Assembly: GCA_021404685.1 (NCBI GenBank)
Contig: QWHC01000001.1
Coordinates: 1 to 64,000 of the forward strand
Length of the DNA stretch: 64,000 nt
Direction of reading: 5' to 3'
Source: Chloroflexi bacterium CFX4
GTDB taxonomy: Bacteria; Chloroflexota; Anaerolineae; Aggregatilineales; UBA2796
Each line of letters opens with the position of its first letter. The stretch's first letter is position 1. Both the position numbers and the translations under genes were made by a program. The notes below the pieces were generated by a model, which was given only the letters and a program-made list of their open reading frames with translations, did no database searches and was not told the DNA's origin. This document shows positions 1 through 7,601 of this stretch, in pieces.

Positions 1-1671
1 TAGCCTGCCGTTGGACGGCTCAAAGACCAGACGTGCGCCTGGAACAGGCGCGGGCAAGGCTGCGATGGCGGTTGCGGTGCGGTTAAGGGTTGGCACACGC
101 GCCGTAGCAGTGCGGATGGCAGCACGGGTGGCTGTCAGGGCAAGCGCACGGGCTTGGGCAGTCCGCGTGATGACGGCAACCGTTTGGGTACGGTTCGGGG
201 TTGGCGTCAGCGTGCGGGTGGGGGTCAGTGTGTGCGTACGGGTAGGCGTCGCAGTACGGGTCGGTGTAAAGGTGCGTGAGGGTGTGGGCGTCTTGGTGAA
301 CGAGGCAACCGCAATGGCGGTGCCAGTCGCATTCGCATTCAGGATGTTCTGCTGCACAAATGTTTCAATGGCATTCACCTCAGCCGTTTGGGTCAACTGC
401 ACGGCAGCGGTCTGCGCGGCAAGCGTTTGTGGGTTGGCAGTGGCGCTAGGGCTGGTGGTGGCGGTGAGGGTGTGTGTGGGAGTAGCGCTGGCTGTTGGTG
501 TGCTGGTATGCGTCGGTGTGGGCGTTTCGGTGGCGGTCGGTGTGATGCTTGGTGTTTCGCTTGGTGTGGTGTTAAGCGCTGCGGCTGTGCCAGCCACGCT
601 GGTTTGGGTTGCCTCTAAAGGTGCGTTCAGCAGGTTGCTGCCCAGCAAAACGGCAAATACAACTGCCAGGAGTGCAATCAGCCCGCCACCAACCACAAAA
701 ATGCCACGTCTGCCGCTTTGCGGCGCTGTTGGGTGCAACGGGGTTGGGTCGGGAATGGTGGGTGTGGGTGGGCGTATAACGCCGACGTTCGGCGCATAGG
801 CGGTGGACTCTATGGCAGTGACATCAATGCCGGGCGGCGTTTTGCCCTCTAAAGCAAAGCGGAATGCCTCTGCCAGCTCACCAGCATTGTTAAAGCGCTG
901 CTCAGGCTGTTTGGCAAGCGCCTTGATCAGCACTTTTTCAACGGCATCGGGCAGATCAGGGCGCGTGCCGCGAATCAGAGGCGGCGGCTGATTAATGTGC
1001 ATATACATCATGCCGGCGGGCGTATCTGAGCTGAAAGGCAGCGTGCCGCTCAGCATCTCATAGAGCATCACACCAAGCGCATAAATATCAGAGCGCTGAT
1101 CAATGGTGCCGCCTTGCCACTGCTCAGGCGACATATAAGAAGGCGTTCCCATCGCAGTGCCGGTGCCAGTTAGCGCGGTCACATCCGGCTGAACAATCTT
1201 GGCAATGCCGAAATCGGTCAGGATGGCGTTGCCCTGCTCATCCAAAAGCACGTTTTGCGGCTTCAGATCGCGGTGAATAATGCCGCGCCCGTGTGCGTAA
1301 TCCAGCGCAGAGGCGATCTGTTCGGTCAGCTTGGCGATGCGCGCCGAAGGCAGGCGCCCTTGCGTGCGGATAAGCTGGGAGAGGCTGCCGCCGCTTTGGA
1401 GTTCCATCACCAAATAGAGCAAATCATCTTGCTGACCGCTATCAAATACTTTGAGGATGTGTGGATGATTGAGTGAAGCGACAGTCTGCGCTTCGCGTTC
1501 AAAGCGCCGCACAAATTCTGGGTTGCGCGCCAAACGCGACTCGATGATCTTGATCGCCACCTCGCGGCGCATAGTAGGTTGTTGTGCGCGGTAGACTGTC
1601 GCCATGCCGCCTTCGCCCAACAATGCAATGATTTTATACTGCCCTATGGTTTGTCCGATGAACTCTGACAT
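1..1671 (-). CDS. PknB-type Ser/Thr protein kinase, C-terminus cut by window edge
   Basis: Transmembrane eukaryotic-like serine/threonine kinase; 557 codons are visible and the frame is still open at base 1. The start is the ATG at 1669-1671. Visible motifs: glycine loop GEGGMATVY at residues 19-27, VAIK with catalytic Lys41, HRDLKPQN with catalytic Asp135, DFG Asp153, then a SPEQ activation-segment motif. A single membrane helix lies near residues 323-344. It is followed by a long Thr/Pro/Ala-rich spacer (roughly 350-550), which in this family would lead to an extracytoplasmic sensor that is not in view. The kinase domain would be cytoplasmic, as in PknB/PrkC. It lies 60 bases downstream of a ParA-like ATPase on the same strand, so the two may be co-transcribed. 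The substrate is unknown. Confidence 0.93.
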   Translation of the reverse strand, partial: MSEFIGQTIGQYKIIALLGEGGMATVYRAQQPTMRREVAIKIIESRLARNPEFVRRFEREAQTVASLNHPHILKVFDSGQQDDLLYLVMELQSGGSLSQLIRTQGRLPSARIAKLTEQIASALDYAHGRGIIHRDLKPQNVLLDEQGNAILTDFGIAKIVQPDVTALTGTGTAMGTPSYMSPEQWQGGTIDQRSDIYALGVMLYEMLSGTLPFSSDTPAGMMYMHINQPPPLIRGTRPDLPDAVEKVLIKALAKQPEQRFNNAGELAEAFRFALEGKTPPGIDVTAIESTAYAPNVGVIRPPTPTIPDPTPLHPTAPQSGRRGIFVVGGGLIALLAVVFAVLLGSNLLNAPLEATQTSVAGTAAALNTTPSETPSITPTATETPTPTHTSTPTASATPTHTLTATTSPSATANPQTLAAQTAAVQLTQTAEVNAIETFVQQNILNANATGTAIAVASFTKTPTPSRTFTPTRTATPTRTHTLTPTRTLTPTPNRTQTVAVITRTAQARALALTATRAAIRTATARVPTLNRTATAIAALPAPVPGARLVFEPSNGRL

Positions 1672-1730
1672 GGCACGCCCTATTTGCCGTTATGCACTTA
1701 CCTTGAAGTATAAATGCTTTTTTGTGATTC

Positions 1731-2459
1731 TTAAATATTTACTTCCAGCAAAGCAGAGGCTGCCACACTGCACGCCGCCGAAAAGACATGGCTGCTGTTC
1801 TGGACGACGATCAAGCCGTCGCGCCCGTTCAGATCGGGTGAATACGGCACGACTACCGCTACCGTTTGTTGGTAGGTTTCCTCGACGCGCACCTTCACCT
1901 CTGTCTGTGTGAATTCAGACGAGACCTGATTAACGATCAGGCGCACCAACGGCACACCAAGCCGTTCTGCCACGTCCAGCAGCACCGAGACGCCGTTATA
2001 ATGCTCTTGATCAAGCAGCAGGACAATGGTCAGCAAATCAGCAAGCGCGATCAACGTCAGCGCGCTGCGCGCCAGCCCGGCAGGGTTTTCGATCAGCACC
2101 ACGTCTAAGTGCAACAGTTCACTCAGCGTATCTATGGCGCTGCTCAGCACATTCAGGCTCGGTGGTGCGCCGCTTGGCACGCCCAGCTCAACCACATGCA
2201 GCCTACCGCGTGCCAAGCCGATCTGCGCGGTCACCTCCTGGACGATTTCCCGAATGGGCACGCTGCCTTGAATGTAATCATTTAGGCTAGGCACATCTTT
2301 CCGCAGGGTGAATAGATGCCGTAAGGTCGGATCATCGGTGCGCGCACACAACAACGCCACCTGCTGCCCACGTTGTGCCATCAGTGCGGCGATGTTGGCG
2401 GCAAGGGTCGTTCTGCCCGCGCCCTCTGTGAAGGAATGTAGGGATATAATTCGCGTCAC
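1731..2459 (-). CDS. ParA/MinD-like P-loop ATPase with degenerate Walker A
   Basis: Soluble protein of about 242 aa with the SIMIBI/MinD fold pattern: a beta strand ending in HSFTEGAGRTT, then ANIAALMAQRG, and a later hydrophobic strand followed by IENPAG where the ParA Walker B (usually D-x-P) lies. In the deviant Walker A (KGGxGKT) both lysines are replaced, giving T-E-G-A-G-R-T-T, so nucleotide hydrolysis may be weak or lost. The GTG at 2457-2459 is preferred because GGAAAGG lies about 8 bases upstream; an upstream TTG at 2495 would add 12 residues. It sits just upstream of the kinase gene. A regulatory or polar-localisation role alongside the kinase is inference. Confidence 0.72.
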   Translation of the reverse strand: MTRIISLHSFTEGAGRTTLAANIAALMAQRGQQVALLCARTDDPTLRHLFTLRKDVPSLNDYIQGSVPIREIVQEVTAQIGLARGRLHVVELGVPSGAPPSLNVLSSAIDTLSELLHLDVVLIENPAGLARSALTLIALADLLTIVLLLDQEHYNGVSVLLDVAERLGVPLVRLIVNQVSSEFTQTEVKVRVEETYQQTVAVVVPYSPDLNGRDGLIVVQNSSHVFSAACSVAASALLEVNI

Positions 2460-2604
2460 ACGCCTGCCCTTTCCGAAGATTGCATCATGCCACAATCCAT
2501 AGTGTACCGTGCAGTGCGGAATTTTCCTAGCAGGCTTCCAACAAACAAGCGCGTGTGAGCGATGGTAGTGCTGTAGCGAAAGCGCTTTGTGTGCGGCAAA
2601 TAAA

Positions 2605-2635
2605 AACTGCCTTCCACAGTTAGCGGAAGGCAGTT
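2605..2635 (-). terminator. Rho-independent terminator of the RRM gene
   Basis: Perfect 11-bp stem (AACTGCCTTCC / GGAAGGCAGTT) with a 9-base loop. On the minus strand it is followed by a T-run (TTTTTA, partly overlapping the stem base). It lies about 25 bases past the stop of the RNA-binding protein gene, as expected for an intrinsic terminator. Confidence 0.85.
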
Positions 2636-2659
2636 CAGGTTAGGCGTTAAAAGTGCGCT

Positions 2660-3019
2660 TTAGAAGCGGCTGCGGCGCATCCCACCGCCATTGCCGTTGC
2701 GATCACGGTCACCACCGCGACCACCGTTGCGACCGCCGCCACTGCCGCCGCCGAAGTCATCGCGGCGCTCTGTGCGCGGGCGTGCCTCGTTAACGGTCAG
2801 CTTGCGGTTATCCAGCATATAGCCATCAAAACGCTTGATTGCTTCCTTGCCACCTTCATCGGTTGCCATTTCCACGAAGCCGAAACCACGCGAACGCCCG
2901 GTCTCACGATCCATGATAATAGCGACTTCCACCACTTCGCCCGCCTCCGCGAAAAGCGCACGAATGTTTTCCTGTGTGGAACTGTAGGACAAATTGCCCA
3001 CGTACAACTTCTTAGCCAT
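2660..3019 (-). CDS. Glycine-rich RNA-binding protein, single RRM domain
   Basis: Protein of 119 aa. Residues 1-80 form one RNA recognition motif: RNP2 is LYVGNL (residues 5-10) and RNP1 is RGFGFVEM, both with the aromatic RNA-contact positions. The tail is rich in Gly, Arg and Asp (GGGSGGGRNGGRGG), as in cyanobacterial Rbp proteins, many of which are cold-induced single-strand RNA binders. The ATG at 3017-3019 is chosen because AGGAG lies about 9 bases upstream and the RRM begins at once; the frame is open further upstream but unlike the family. It is a single-gene unit with its own terminator. A long 5' leader would fit cold-shock-type control, but no conserved box was identified. Confidence 0.93.
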   Translation of the reverse strand: MAKKLYVGNLSYSSTQENIRALFAEAGEVVEVAIIMDRETGRSRGFGFVEMATDEGGKEAIKRFDGYMLDNRKLTVNEARPRTERRDDFGGGSGGGRNGGRGGDRDRNGNGGGMRRSRF

Positions 3020-3447
3020 CTGGCTGCTCTCCTGACATACTGAAACATGAACTGAGGATAGAGTCAAAACGGACGGGCATCTAAACAACGCAGCGCAGCA
3101 GACTTCTAGCGTGAACGGCTTTTGCAGAGTTGCCTTGCAAAAACTGTCGGACTCACAGGAAAACGCGGATGCTCTGATTGTGGCGTGCAACCTTCACTGG
3201 TCAAACTCTATCTCGGCTCATTGTGACACACTTTGTGATGCTTGTAAACAGGCAAAATTACAAAAGGTGTGGTGCGTTTTGTGTTGATTACCTGGTGTGG
3301 GCAAGCCTTGAAACCCTTTAGCGCCGCCCAGCCACGATCTTTACCGTGTGTGCCTCAAAATATCCCTTTAGAATATCCCTCTAGCGCCAAGCCTTCACTC
3401 TGATCTACAATCAGCTTAACCGCTTAACCAAGTTTGAATGGACTTCT
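3020..3447. other. Divergent intergenic region between RRM gene and EamA transporter
   Basis: About 430 bases with no convincing gene. On the minus strand a promoter-like pair is visible: TTGACC near 3197-3202 and CACAAT 16 bases downstream, which would give the RRM mRNA a leader of about 150 nt. A short hairpin TTTTGCA / TGCAAAA (3120-3142, 9-base loop) would fall in that leader. The plus-strand transporter has no clear ribosome binding site. Assignments are by eye and weak. Confidence 0.35.
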
Positions 3448-4392
3448 GTGCCTGAGAAGACAATTGCTGCCTTGCCTGTGACGGATGGCAAGCCCCTAGT
3501 GCGTTTCTGGCTGCCGCTTTCGCCGATGGATGCGCTCTTGGTGCTGTGCATGATCTTATGGGGAACGCACTACAGCGTTGCCAAAGCCGCGCTGGATGTG
3601 CTACCGCCGTTCCTCTTTAACGCCTTTCGGTTCGGCGTCGGTGCTGTGGCACTTTTCGTGCTGTTAAAGGCGAGCGGTGAGTCGTTTGCCTTTAAGCGCA
3701 GCGCCATTCCGCGCCTCATTTTCACCTCATTTCTGCTGCATGGCGTGTATCAGGCATTTTTTGTGAACGGCTTGCGGCATACCACCGTCGCAAACAGCGT
3801 ATTGATCAATACGGCTGCGCCAATCGGCGTGGTGCTGGTGAACATTTTGCTGCGGCGTGAGCGCGGCAGTCGGCGGATGTTCAGTGGGATGGCATTAGCA
3901 GTTGGCGGCGTGCTGGTCGTTATTCTCTCGCGCTATGCCGGGCAGATCGGCATTGGCGGCAGCACAACGCTGCTGGGCGACGCGCTGACCATGACGGGCA
4001 TCATCGCGTGGATTGCCATGACCTTTTCGCTACGCGAACTGATGGCGGATAATCCGGTGATGGCAACCTCTTTTTGGCTCTTGGTGTGCGGTGCTGTTCT
4101 CGATTCGATCATTGCCATTCCCGACGCGCTCAGTTTCAATTGGTCATTGCTGACGTGGGAAGTATGGTTAGCGGTCATTTACTCCGGTGCAGTGGCAATT
4201 GCCATCGGTGGCACCATCTGGAATTTGGCGCTGAAGCGGATCGGCGCCTCGCGCACGGCAGCCTTCATCAACCTACAGCCTATCGTCGCCGCGTTTGTGG
4301 CAGTGGTCTTTTTGGGTGAGGCGTTCACATTGTGGCTGGTGCTGGGCATCGGCTTGGTCATCGTCGGCATGACGCGCCTTCGGATGGGATAG
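3448..4392 (+). CDS. EamA/DMT-family transporter
   Basis: Integral membrane protein of 314 aa with about ten hydrophobic helices arranged as two EamA repeats (about residues 28-160 and 170-312), the architecture of drug/metabolite exporters such as RhaT/YdcZ relatives. The first helix carries the family-like W-G-T-H-Y-S segment after DALLVLCMIL. The substrate cannot be read from sequence. A GTG start at 3448 is used; an ATG ten bases upstream is out of frame and stops after four codons. No good Shine-Dalgarno is visible. The CoiA-like gene begins 13 bases downstream. Confidence 0.88.
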   Translation: MPEKTIAALPVTDGKPLVRFWLPLSPMDALLVLCMILWGTHYSVAKAALDVLPPFLFNAFRFGVGAVALFVLLKASGESFAFKRSAIPRLIFTSFLLHGVYQAFFVNGLRHTTVANSVLINTAAPIGVVLVNILLRRERGSRRMFSGMALAVGGVLVVILSRYAGQIGIGGSTTLLGDALTMTGIIAWIAMTFSLRELMADNPVMATSFWLLVCGAVLDSIIAIPDALSFNWSLLTWEVWLAVIYSGAVAIAIGGTIWNLALKRIGASRTAAFINLQPIVAAFVAVVFLGEAFTLWLVLGIGLVIVGMTRLRMG

Positions 4393-4405
4393 GGCGTTTA
4401 AGCGC

Positions 4406-5188
4406 ATGGCAACACGCAGTGAGGAATCGGGCATTCGTCTGGCGGCACGCCACGCGCAAACGGGTGAGTTGCTGATCATCGGTGATGTTCCGCTAGAGAC
4501 GCTGCGCGCTTATTCAGAGCGTGGCGATCTGCGCTGCCCTGAATGCGGCGCGGCGCTGCGCCTGAAGGCGGGCGATGTTCGTCAGCATCATTTCGCGCAC
4601 GTCAGCCTTGCCGAATGCGCCGTCCGCGATGCCGAGCCAGAATCCGAGAGCCACCGCAACGGCAAACTGCTGCTCTTTCGGTATTTTCGGCAGGCTGCGG
4701 AATCAGCCGCCTTAGAGCAACGGATCGGCGCGACAGGGCAGCGTGCCGATGTTTTCATCGCGCCGCACTTTGCCCTAGAGTTTCAGCAGGCAAACAACAG
4801 CGCGGCGCAGTGGCACGAACGCCACCGTTTGTATCAGGCGGCGGGCGTGCGCGATGTGTGGTTTCTTGGGCAAGTGCGCTATACAGCGGCGCTTAGCGAG
4901 CCGCTGCGCCCAATCTCGCCCTATGATCCGCGCCCTGTGCCGCGAGATGTGTTCGAGGCTGCCGCGGGCGCCTTCCGCGTGCGCGAGATGGAACGCGCCA
5001 TGTTGGAGGTTTTTCCGCTGCTCTACTATCTTGATCCCTCTGATGGGCTGCTTACCATCCTTGTGCCGCGCAGCCTGCACGCCACTACCTTGCGCGCCTA
5101 CCGCTATCGGCTGCCCTTGGCGGGTTGCCAACTGCGCGCCGATGGCTTGTGGACGCCCCTACATCCGCTTTTGGCGAAGCCGACCTAG
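4406..5188 (+). CDS. CoiA-like competence/nuclease family protein
   Basis: Protein of 260 aa. An N-terminal zinc-ribbon-like element contains CPEC (residues 44-47) followed by HHFAH (61-65), a pairing typical of CoiA. The central restriction-endonuclease-like fold shows an ESESH segment (79-83), a catalytic-type Asp in RADV (113-116), and EFQ (125-127) matching the E-x-Q of CoiA/VRR-type nucleases. In Firmicutes CoiA supports recombination of incoming single-stranded DNA; here no other competence gene lies nearby, so the role is inferred from family only. Its TAG stop is the palindrome CTAG shared with the convergent gene. Confidence 0.8.
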   Translation: MATRSEESGIRLAARHAQTGELLIIGDVPLETLRAYSERGDLRCPECGAALRLKAGDVRQHHFAHVSLAECAVRDAEPESESHRNGKLLLFRYFRQAAESAALEQRIGATGQRADVFIAPHFALEFQQANNSAAQWHERHRLYQAAGVRDVWFLGQVRYTAALSEPLRPISPYDPRPVPRDVFEAAAGAFRVREMERAMLEVFPLLYYLDPSDGLLTILVPRSLHATTLRAYRYRLPLAGCQLRADGLWTPLHPLLAKPT

Positions 5189-5706
5189 CCGCTGATCAAG
5201 CCGAACAGCCATGCGAACGTACCACACAAGCCGATCACCAACATCAAGCCAAAACAACCATAACCGATCATGATCCAGCGCAAGCCCGGCGCCAGACCGC
5301 TGCCCAAAAGTCCGCTCAGCAAGCCCGGGTCGCGCTCGTTGGCGGTGGAATGCTGCACATCGCGGCTGGCACCGCGCACCCGCCCTAGCTCGCTCTGATA
5401 GCGGCTTTGGAAGCCTGCCCGCATATTACGGGCGTTCTTTCGGCTGGGCATCTGCTGAGTGCGTTGCGCGATGCTGGAGGGCAAGCGCGATAGCGGATCG
5501 TCCCAAGCCGCGGTTGGATCATGTTCCTCAGGTTCGGCATCAGGCTGTGGTGCGATGTTGCCCGCCGCACGCGCACGTGCTTCGCGCACATAGCGCGAGG
5601 CATCAAAAGCGGCAAAATCGTCGCTCAGGTTGCGCCGATTCTGTTCGCGTTCCTCATCCAGTTCATCTTGAAAGCGTTCTTCGTCCTCATCGCGCCAGTC
5701 TGCCAC
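5185..5706 (-). CDS. Hypothetical tail-anchored membrane protein
   Basis: Protein of 173 aa that I do not recognise. The first ~60 residues are strongly charged (many Asp, Glu, Arg, Gln), the middle is Arg/Gln/Asn-rich and low-complexity, and the last ~30 residues form one hydrophobic helix (WIMIGYGCFGLMLVIGLCG and onward), suggesting a tail-anchored or C-in membrane protein. The GTG at 5704-5706 is selected because AGGAGGT lies at ideal spacing upstream; the frame extends further but without a ribosome site. It is convergent with the coiA-like gene and overlaps it by the four bases CTAG. Confidence 0.7.
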   Translation of the reverse strand: MADWRDEDEERFQDELDEEREQNRRNLSDDFAAFDASRYVREARARAAGNIAPQPDAEPEEHDPTAAWDDPLSRLPSSIAQRTQQMPSRKNARNMRAGFQSRYQSELGRVRGASRDVQHSTANERDPGLLSGLLGSGLAPGLRWIMIGYGCFGLMLVIGLCGTFAWLFGLISG

Positions 5707-5734
5707 TGCTGCACCTCCTGTTGTTTTGGGCAAA

Positions 5735-5740
5735 AGTATA
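5735..5740 (-). promoter_or_regulatory. Extended -10 element (TGC-TATACT) for the tail-anchored protein gene
   Basis: On the minus strand the sequence reads TGCTATACT, an extended -10 (TGn preceding a good -10 hexamer). It lies about 28 bases before the GTG start, leaving room for a short leader with the AGGAGGT site. No strong -35 is seen, which is usual with extended -10 promoters. Confidence 0.5.
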
Positions 5741-6057
5741 GCACAGGTGCGCTGAACTTTCCTATTCAGGGCGCTTGTCTGGCGCGGTGATAGCGGCGGT
5801 GTAACCAAGCCCTGATCTCTCCCTAGCCCTTTCCCCGCGGGCAGGCTTTAAGGTGAGATGAAGGGCGATTCACCCAATTGGGGCAGCATATACCCTTGAT
5901 CTTCGCTTTTGCCGCATCTTTGCAACTCGTGCTACAATTCACCCTATAGGCGGGCTATGCGTATAGGCATCTGCACCTAGAACATCATGTTTTCCTCATC
6001 CGTTGGCAGAAATTCCTTTGCCTACGCCACTTTCACATGGTTTGAATAGGAGTCCCT
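5741..6057. other. Divergent intergenic region upstream of the MoxR gene
   Basis: About 320 bases with no supported gene. It contains the promoter candidate for the MoxR gene (listed separately) and otherwise plain sequence. No riboswitch or repeat was recognised. Confidence 0.4.
5909..5938 (+). promoter_or_regulatory. Promoter candidate for moxR-like gene
   Basis: TTGCCG (5909-5914), an 18-base spacer, then TACAAT (5933-5938) preceded by TGC, forming an extended -10. The predicted mRNA start near 5945 leaves a leader of about 110 bases before the ATG at 6058. Confidence 0.5.
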
Positions 6058-7038
6058 ATGTTTAACGATACCCGTGCAGTGATCACTGCACTAGGGCAGC
6101 AGCAGTACATCGCCTCTGATGAAATTGCGACGGTGCTGTTTTTGGCAGAAAAACTCGGCAAGCCCGTCCTCTCTGAAGGACCTGCCGGCGTCGGCAAAAC
6201 AGAACTGGGCAAGGCATGGGCAAAAGCGACCAACCGCCGCCTCATCCGTTTGCAGTGCTACGAGGGTTTGGATGAAAAGAAAGCACTCTATGAGTGGGAA
6301 TATGCCAAGCAGATGCTCTATACCCAACTGCTGCGCGATAAGCTGCAAGACCTGCTGCGCGATGCAGGCAGCCTGACCGAAGCGGCAGATCGGCTTGCCG
6401 CCGAAGAAGATGTGTTCTTCTCGGATCGCTTTTTGTTGCCGCGCCCACTGCTGGATGCCATCATCTCGCCTGAGCCTGCCCTGCTGCTCATTGACGAAAT
6501 TGACCGCGCCGACGCTGAATTTGAGGCGTTCCTGCTAGAAGTGCTGAGCGATTTTCAAGTCTCCATCCCTGAACTTGGCACGCTAACCGCCAAGCACCAG
6601 CCGATGGTTATCCTGACCAGCAACAACACCCGTGAACTTTCTGAAGCGCTGAAGCGCCGCTGCTTGTACCTCTCGATCAACTATCCCGCCCACGAGGAAG
6701 AACTCAGCATTGTGCGGATGCGCGTGCCAGAATTGAACGCACGCATCGCGCAGCAGGTGGTGGATGTGGTGCAGAACTTGCGCCATATGGATTTGAAAAA
6801 GCACCCTAGCGTAGCGGAAACGCTGGACTGGGCAAAGGCGCTCGTCATGCTCAACGCTGATTCGCTGGATGAGCGCACCCTTGAAACAACGCTTACCGTC
6901 TTGCTCAAACATGAGTCAGATGTCCAGCGCGCACGGCGTGAAGGCGGCAACCTGATGCGGCGCGGCGGCACTGGCTCGCAAGGGCGCACCTTGCCACCAA
7001 ACCTCAGCGGCAACCGACCACGCGGCGGACGTTACTAG
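6058..7038 (+). CDS. MoxR-family AAA+ ATPase
   Basis: AAA+ ATPase of 326 aa. Walker A is GPAGVGKT (residues 41-48), Walker B is LLLIDEID (about 142-149), and a sensor-1 region TSNNTREL is followed by ALKRRC with the arginine-finger-type residues. MoxR ATPases act as chaperones that insert metals or cofactors or activate partner enzymes, normally with a von Willebrand A-domain partner. No VWA gene follows here; a Nudix gene begins one base after the stop. The C-terminal 25 residues are Gly/Arg-rich and look disordered. The ATG at 6058 has AGGAG at good spacing. Confidence 0.9.
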   Translation: MFNDTRAVITALGQQQYIASDEIATVLFLAEKLGKPVLSEGPAGVGKTELGKAWAKATNRRLIRLQCYEGLDEKKALYEWEYAKQMLYTQLLRDKLQDLLRDAGSLTEAADRLAAEEDVFFSDRFLLPRPLLDAIISPEPALLLIDEIDRADAEFEAFLLEVLSDFQVSIPELGTLTAKHQPMVILTSNNTRELSEALKRRCLYLSINYPAHEEELSIVRMRVPELNARIAQQVVDVVQNLRHMDLKKHPSVAETLDWAKALVMLNADSLDERTLETTLTVLLKHESDVQRARREGGNLMRRGGTGSQGRTLPPNLSGNRPRGGRY

Positions 7039-7039
7039 T

Positions 7040-7594
7040 ATGACTGGCGAGCAGCGTTGGCACGTTCTCGATAAGCGCCTTGTGGCAGACCGTTCGCCAT
7101 TCGCCCGCGCTTATGACCTTGACCTACGCTTGCCAGATGGGCGCGTGATCACGAATTGGCTGCAAGTAGACCTGCCGCCGTTTGTGATCACTTTCCCTGT
7201 GTTGGCAAATGGCAGCGTTATCTTTGTGCGGCAATACCGTCAGGTCATCGGTGATTATGCCCTTGAGCTGACGGCAGGGCATATGGAAGAGGATGAGCTG
7301 CCACAAGCAGCCGCTGCCCGCGAACTGCTGGAAGAAGGTGGCGCGGTGGCGGAAGACTGGCAGTTCTTAGGGCGCTACGTGATGGATGCCAACCGTGGTT
7401 GCGGTTGGGCGCACGTCTTTTTGGCGCGTGGCGCGCAGATCGTAGCGCCCTCAAACTCTGGCGATGTCGGCGAGATGAGCGTCCACCTCCTGCCTATGGC
7501 AGAGGTGCGCCGGCGCTGGCTGGCGGGCGAATTCGTCAGCGCACCGACGGCGCTTGCCATTGGCTTAGCGCTCGGCGCGCTCGGCAGCGAGTAG
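7040..7594 (+). CDS. Nudix hydrolase, ADP-ribose pyrophosphatase-like
   Basis: Protein of 184 aa with a full Nudix box (G-x5-E-x7-R-E-L-L-E-E-G-G) around residues 80-102, beginning GHMEED. The preceding strand context (IFVRQYRQVIGDYALELTAG) matches the ADP-ribose/ADP-sugar pyrophosphatase subgroup (NudF/ADPRase) rather than MutT. It would hydrolyse nucleoside diphosphates linked to a sugar, giving AMP and a sugar phosphate, in the cytoplasm. It starts one base after the MoxR stop codon, so it is translationally coupled to it. Confidence 0.9.
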   Translation: MTGEQRWHVLDKRLVADRSPFARAYDLDLRLPDGRVITNWLQVDLPPFVITFPVLANGSVIFVRQYRQVIGDYALELTAGHMEEDELPQAAAARELLEEGGAVAEDWQFLGRYVMDANRGCGWAHVFLARGAQIVAPSNSGDVGEMSVHLLPMAEVRRRWLAGEFVSAPTALAIGLALGALGSE

Positions 7595-7601
7595 TGCCTG
7601 T

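Noticed and set aside
190..560. Repeat-like pattern that could be taken for a tandem repeat or CRISPR
   Set aside because: The periodicity is codon-level (Thr-Pro-rich coding), without constant-length repeats or spacers.
11..799. Long open frame (262 codons) on the plus strand over the left end
   Set aside because: It is the antisense of the Thr/Pro-rich spacer of the kinase; the Val/Arg-rich repetitive product has no domain, and the opposite strand has full kinase motifs in register.
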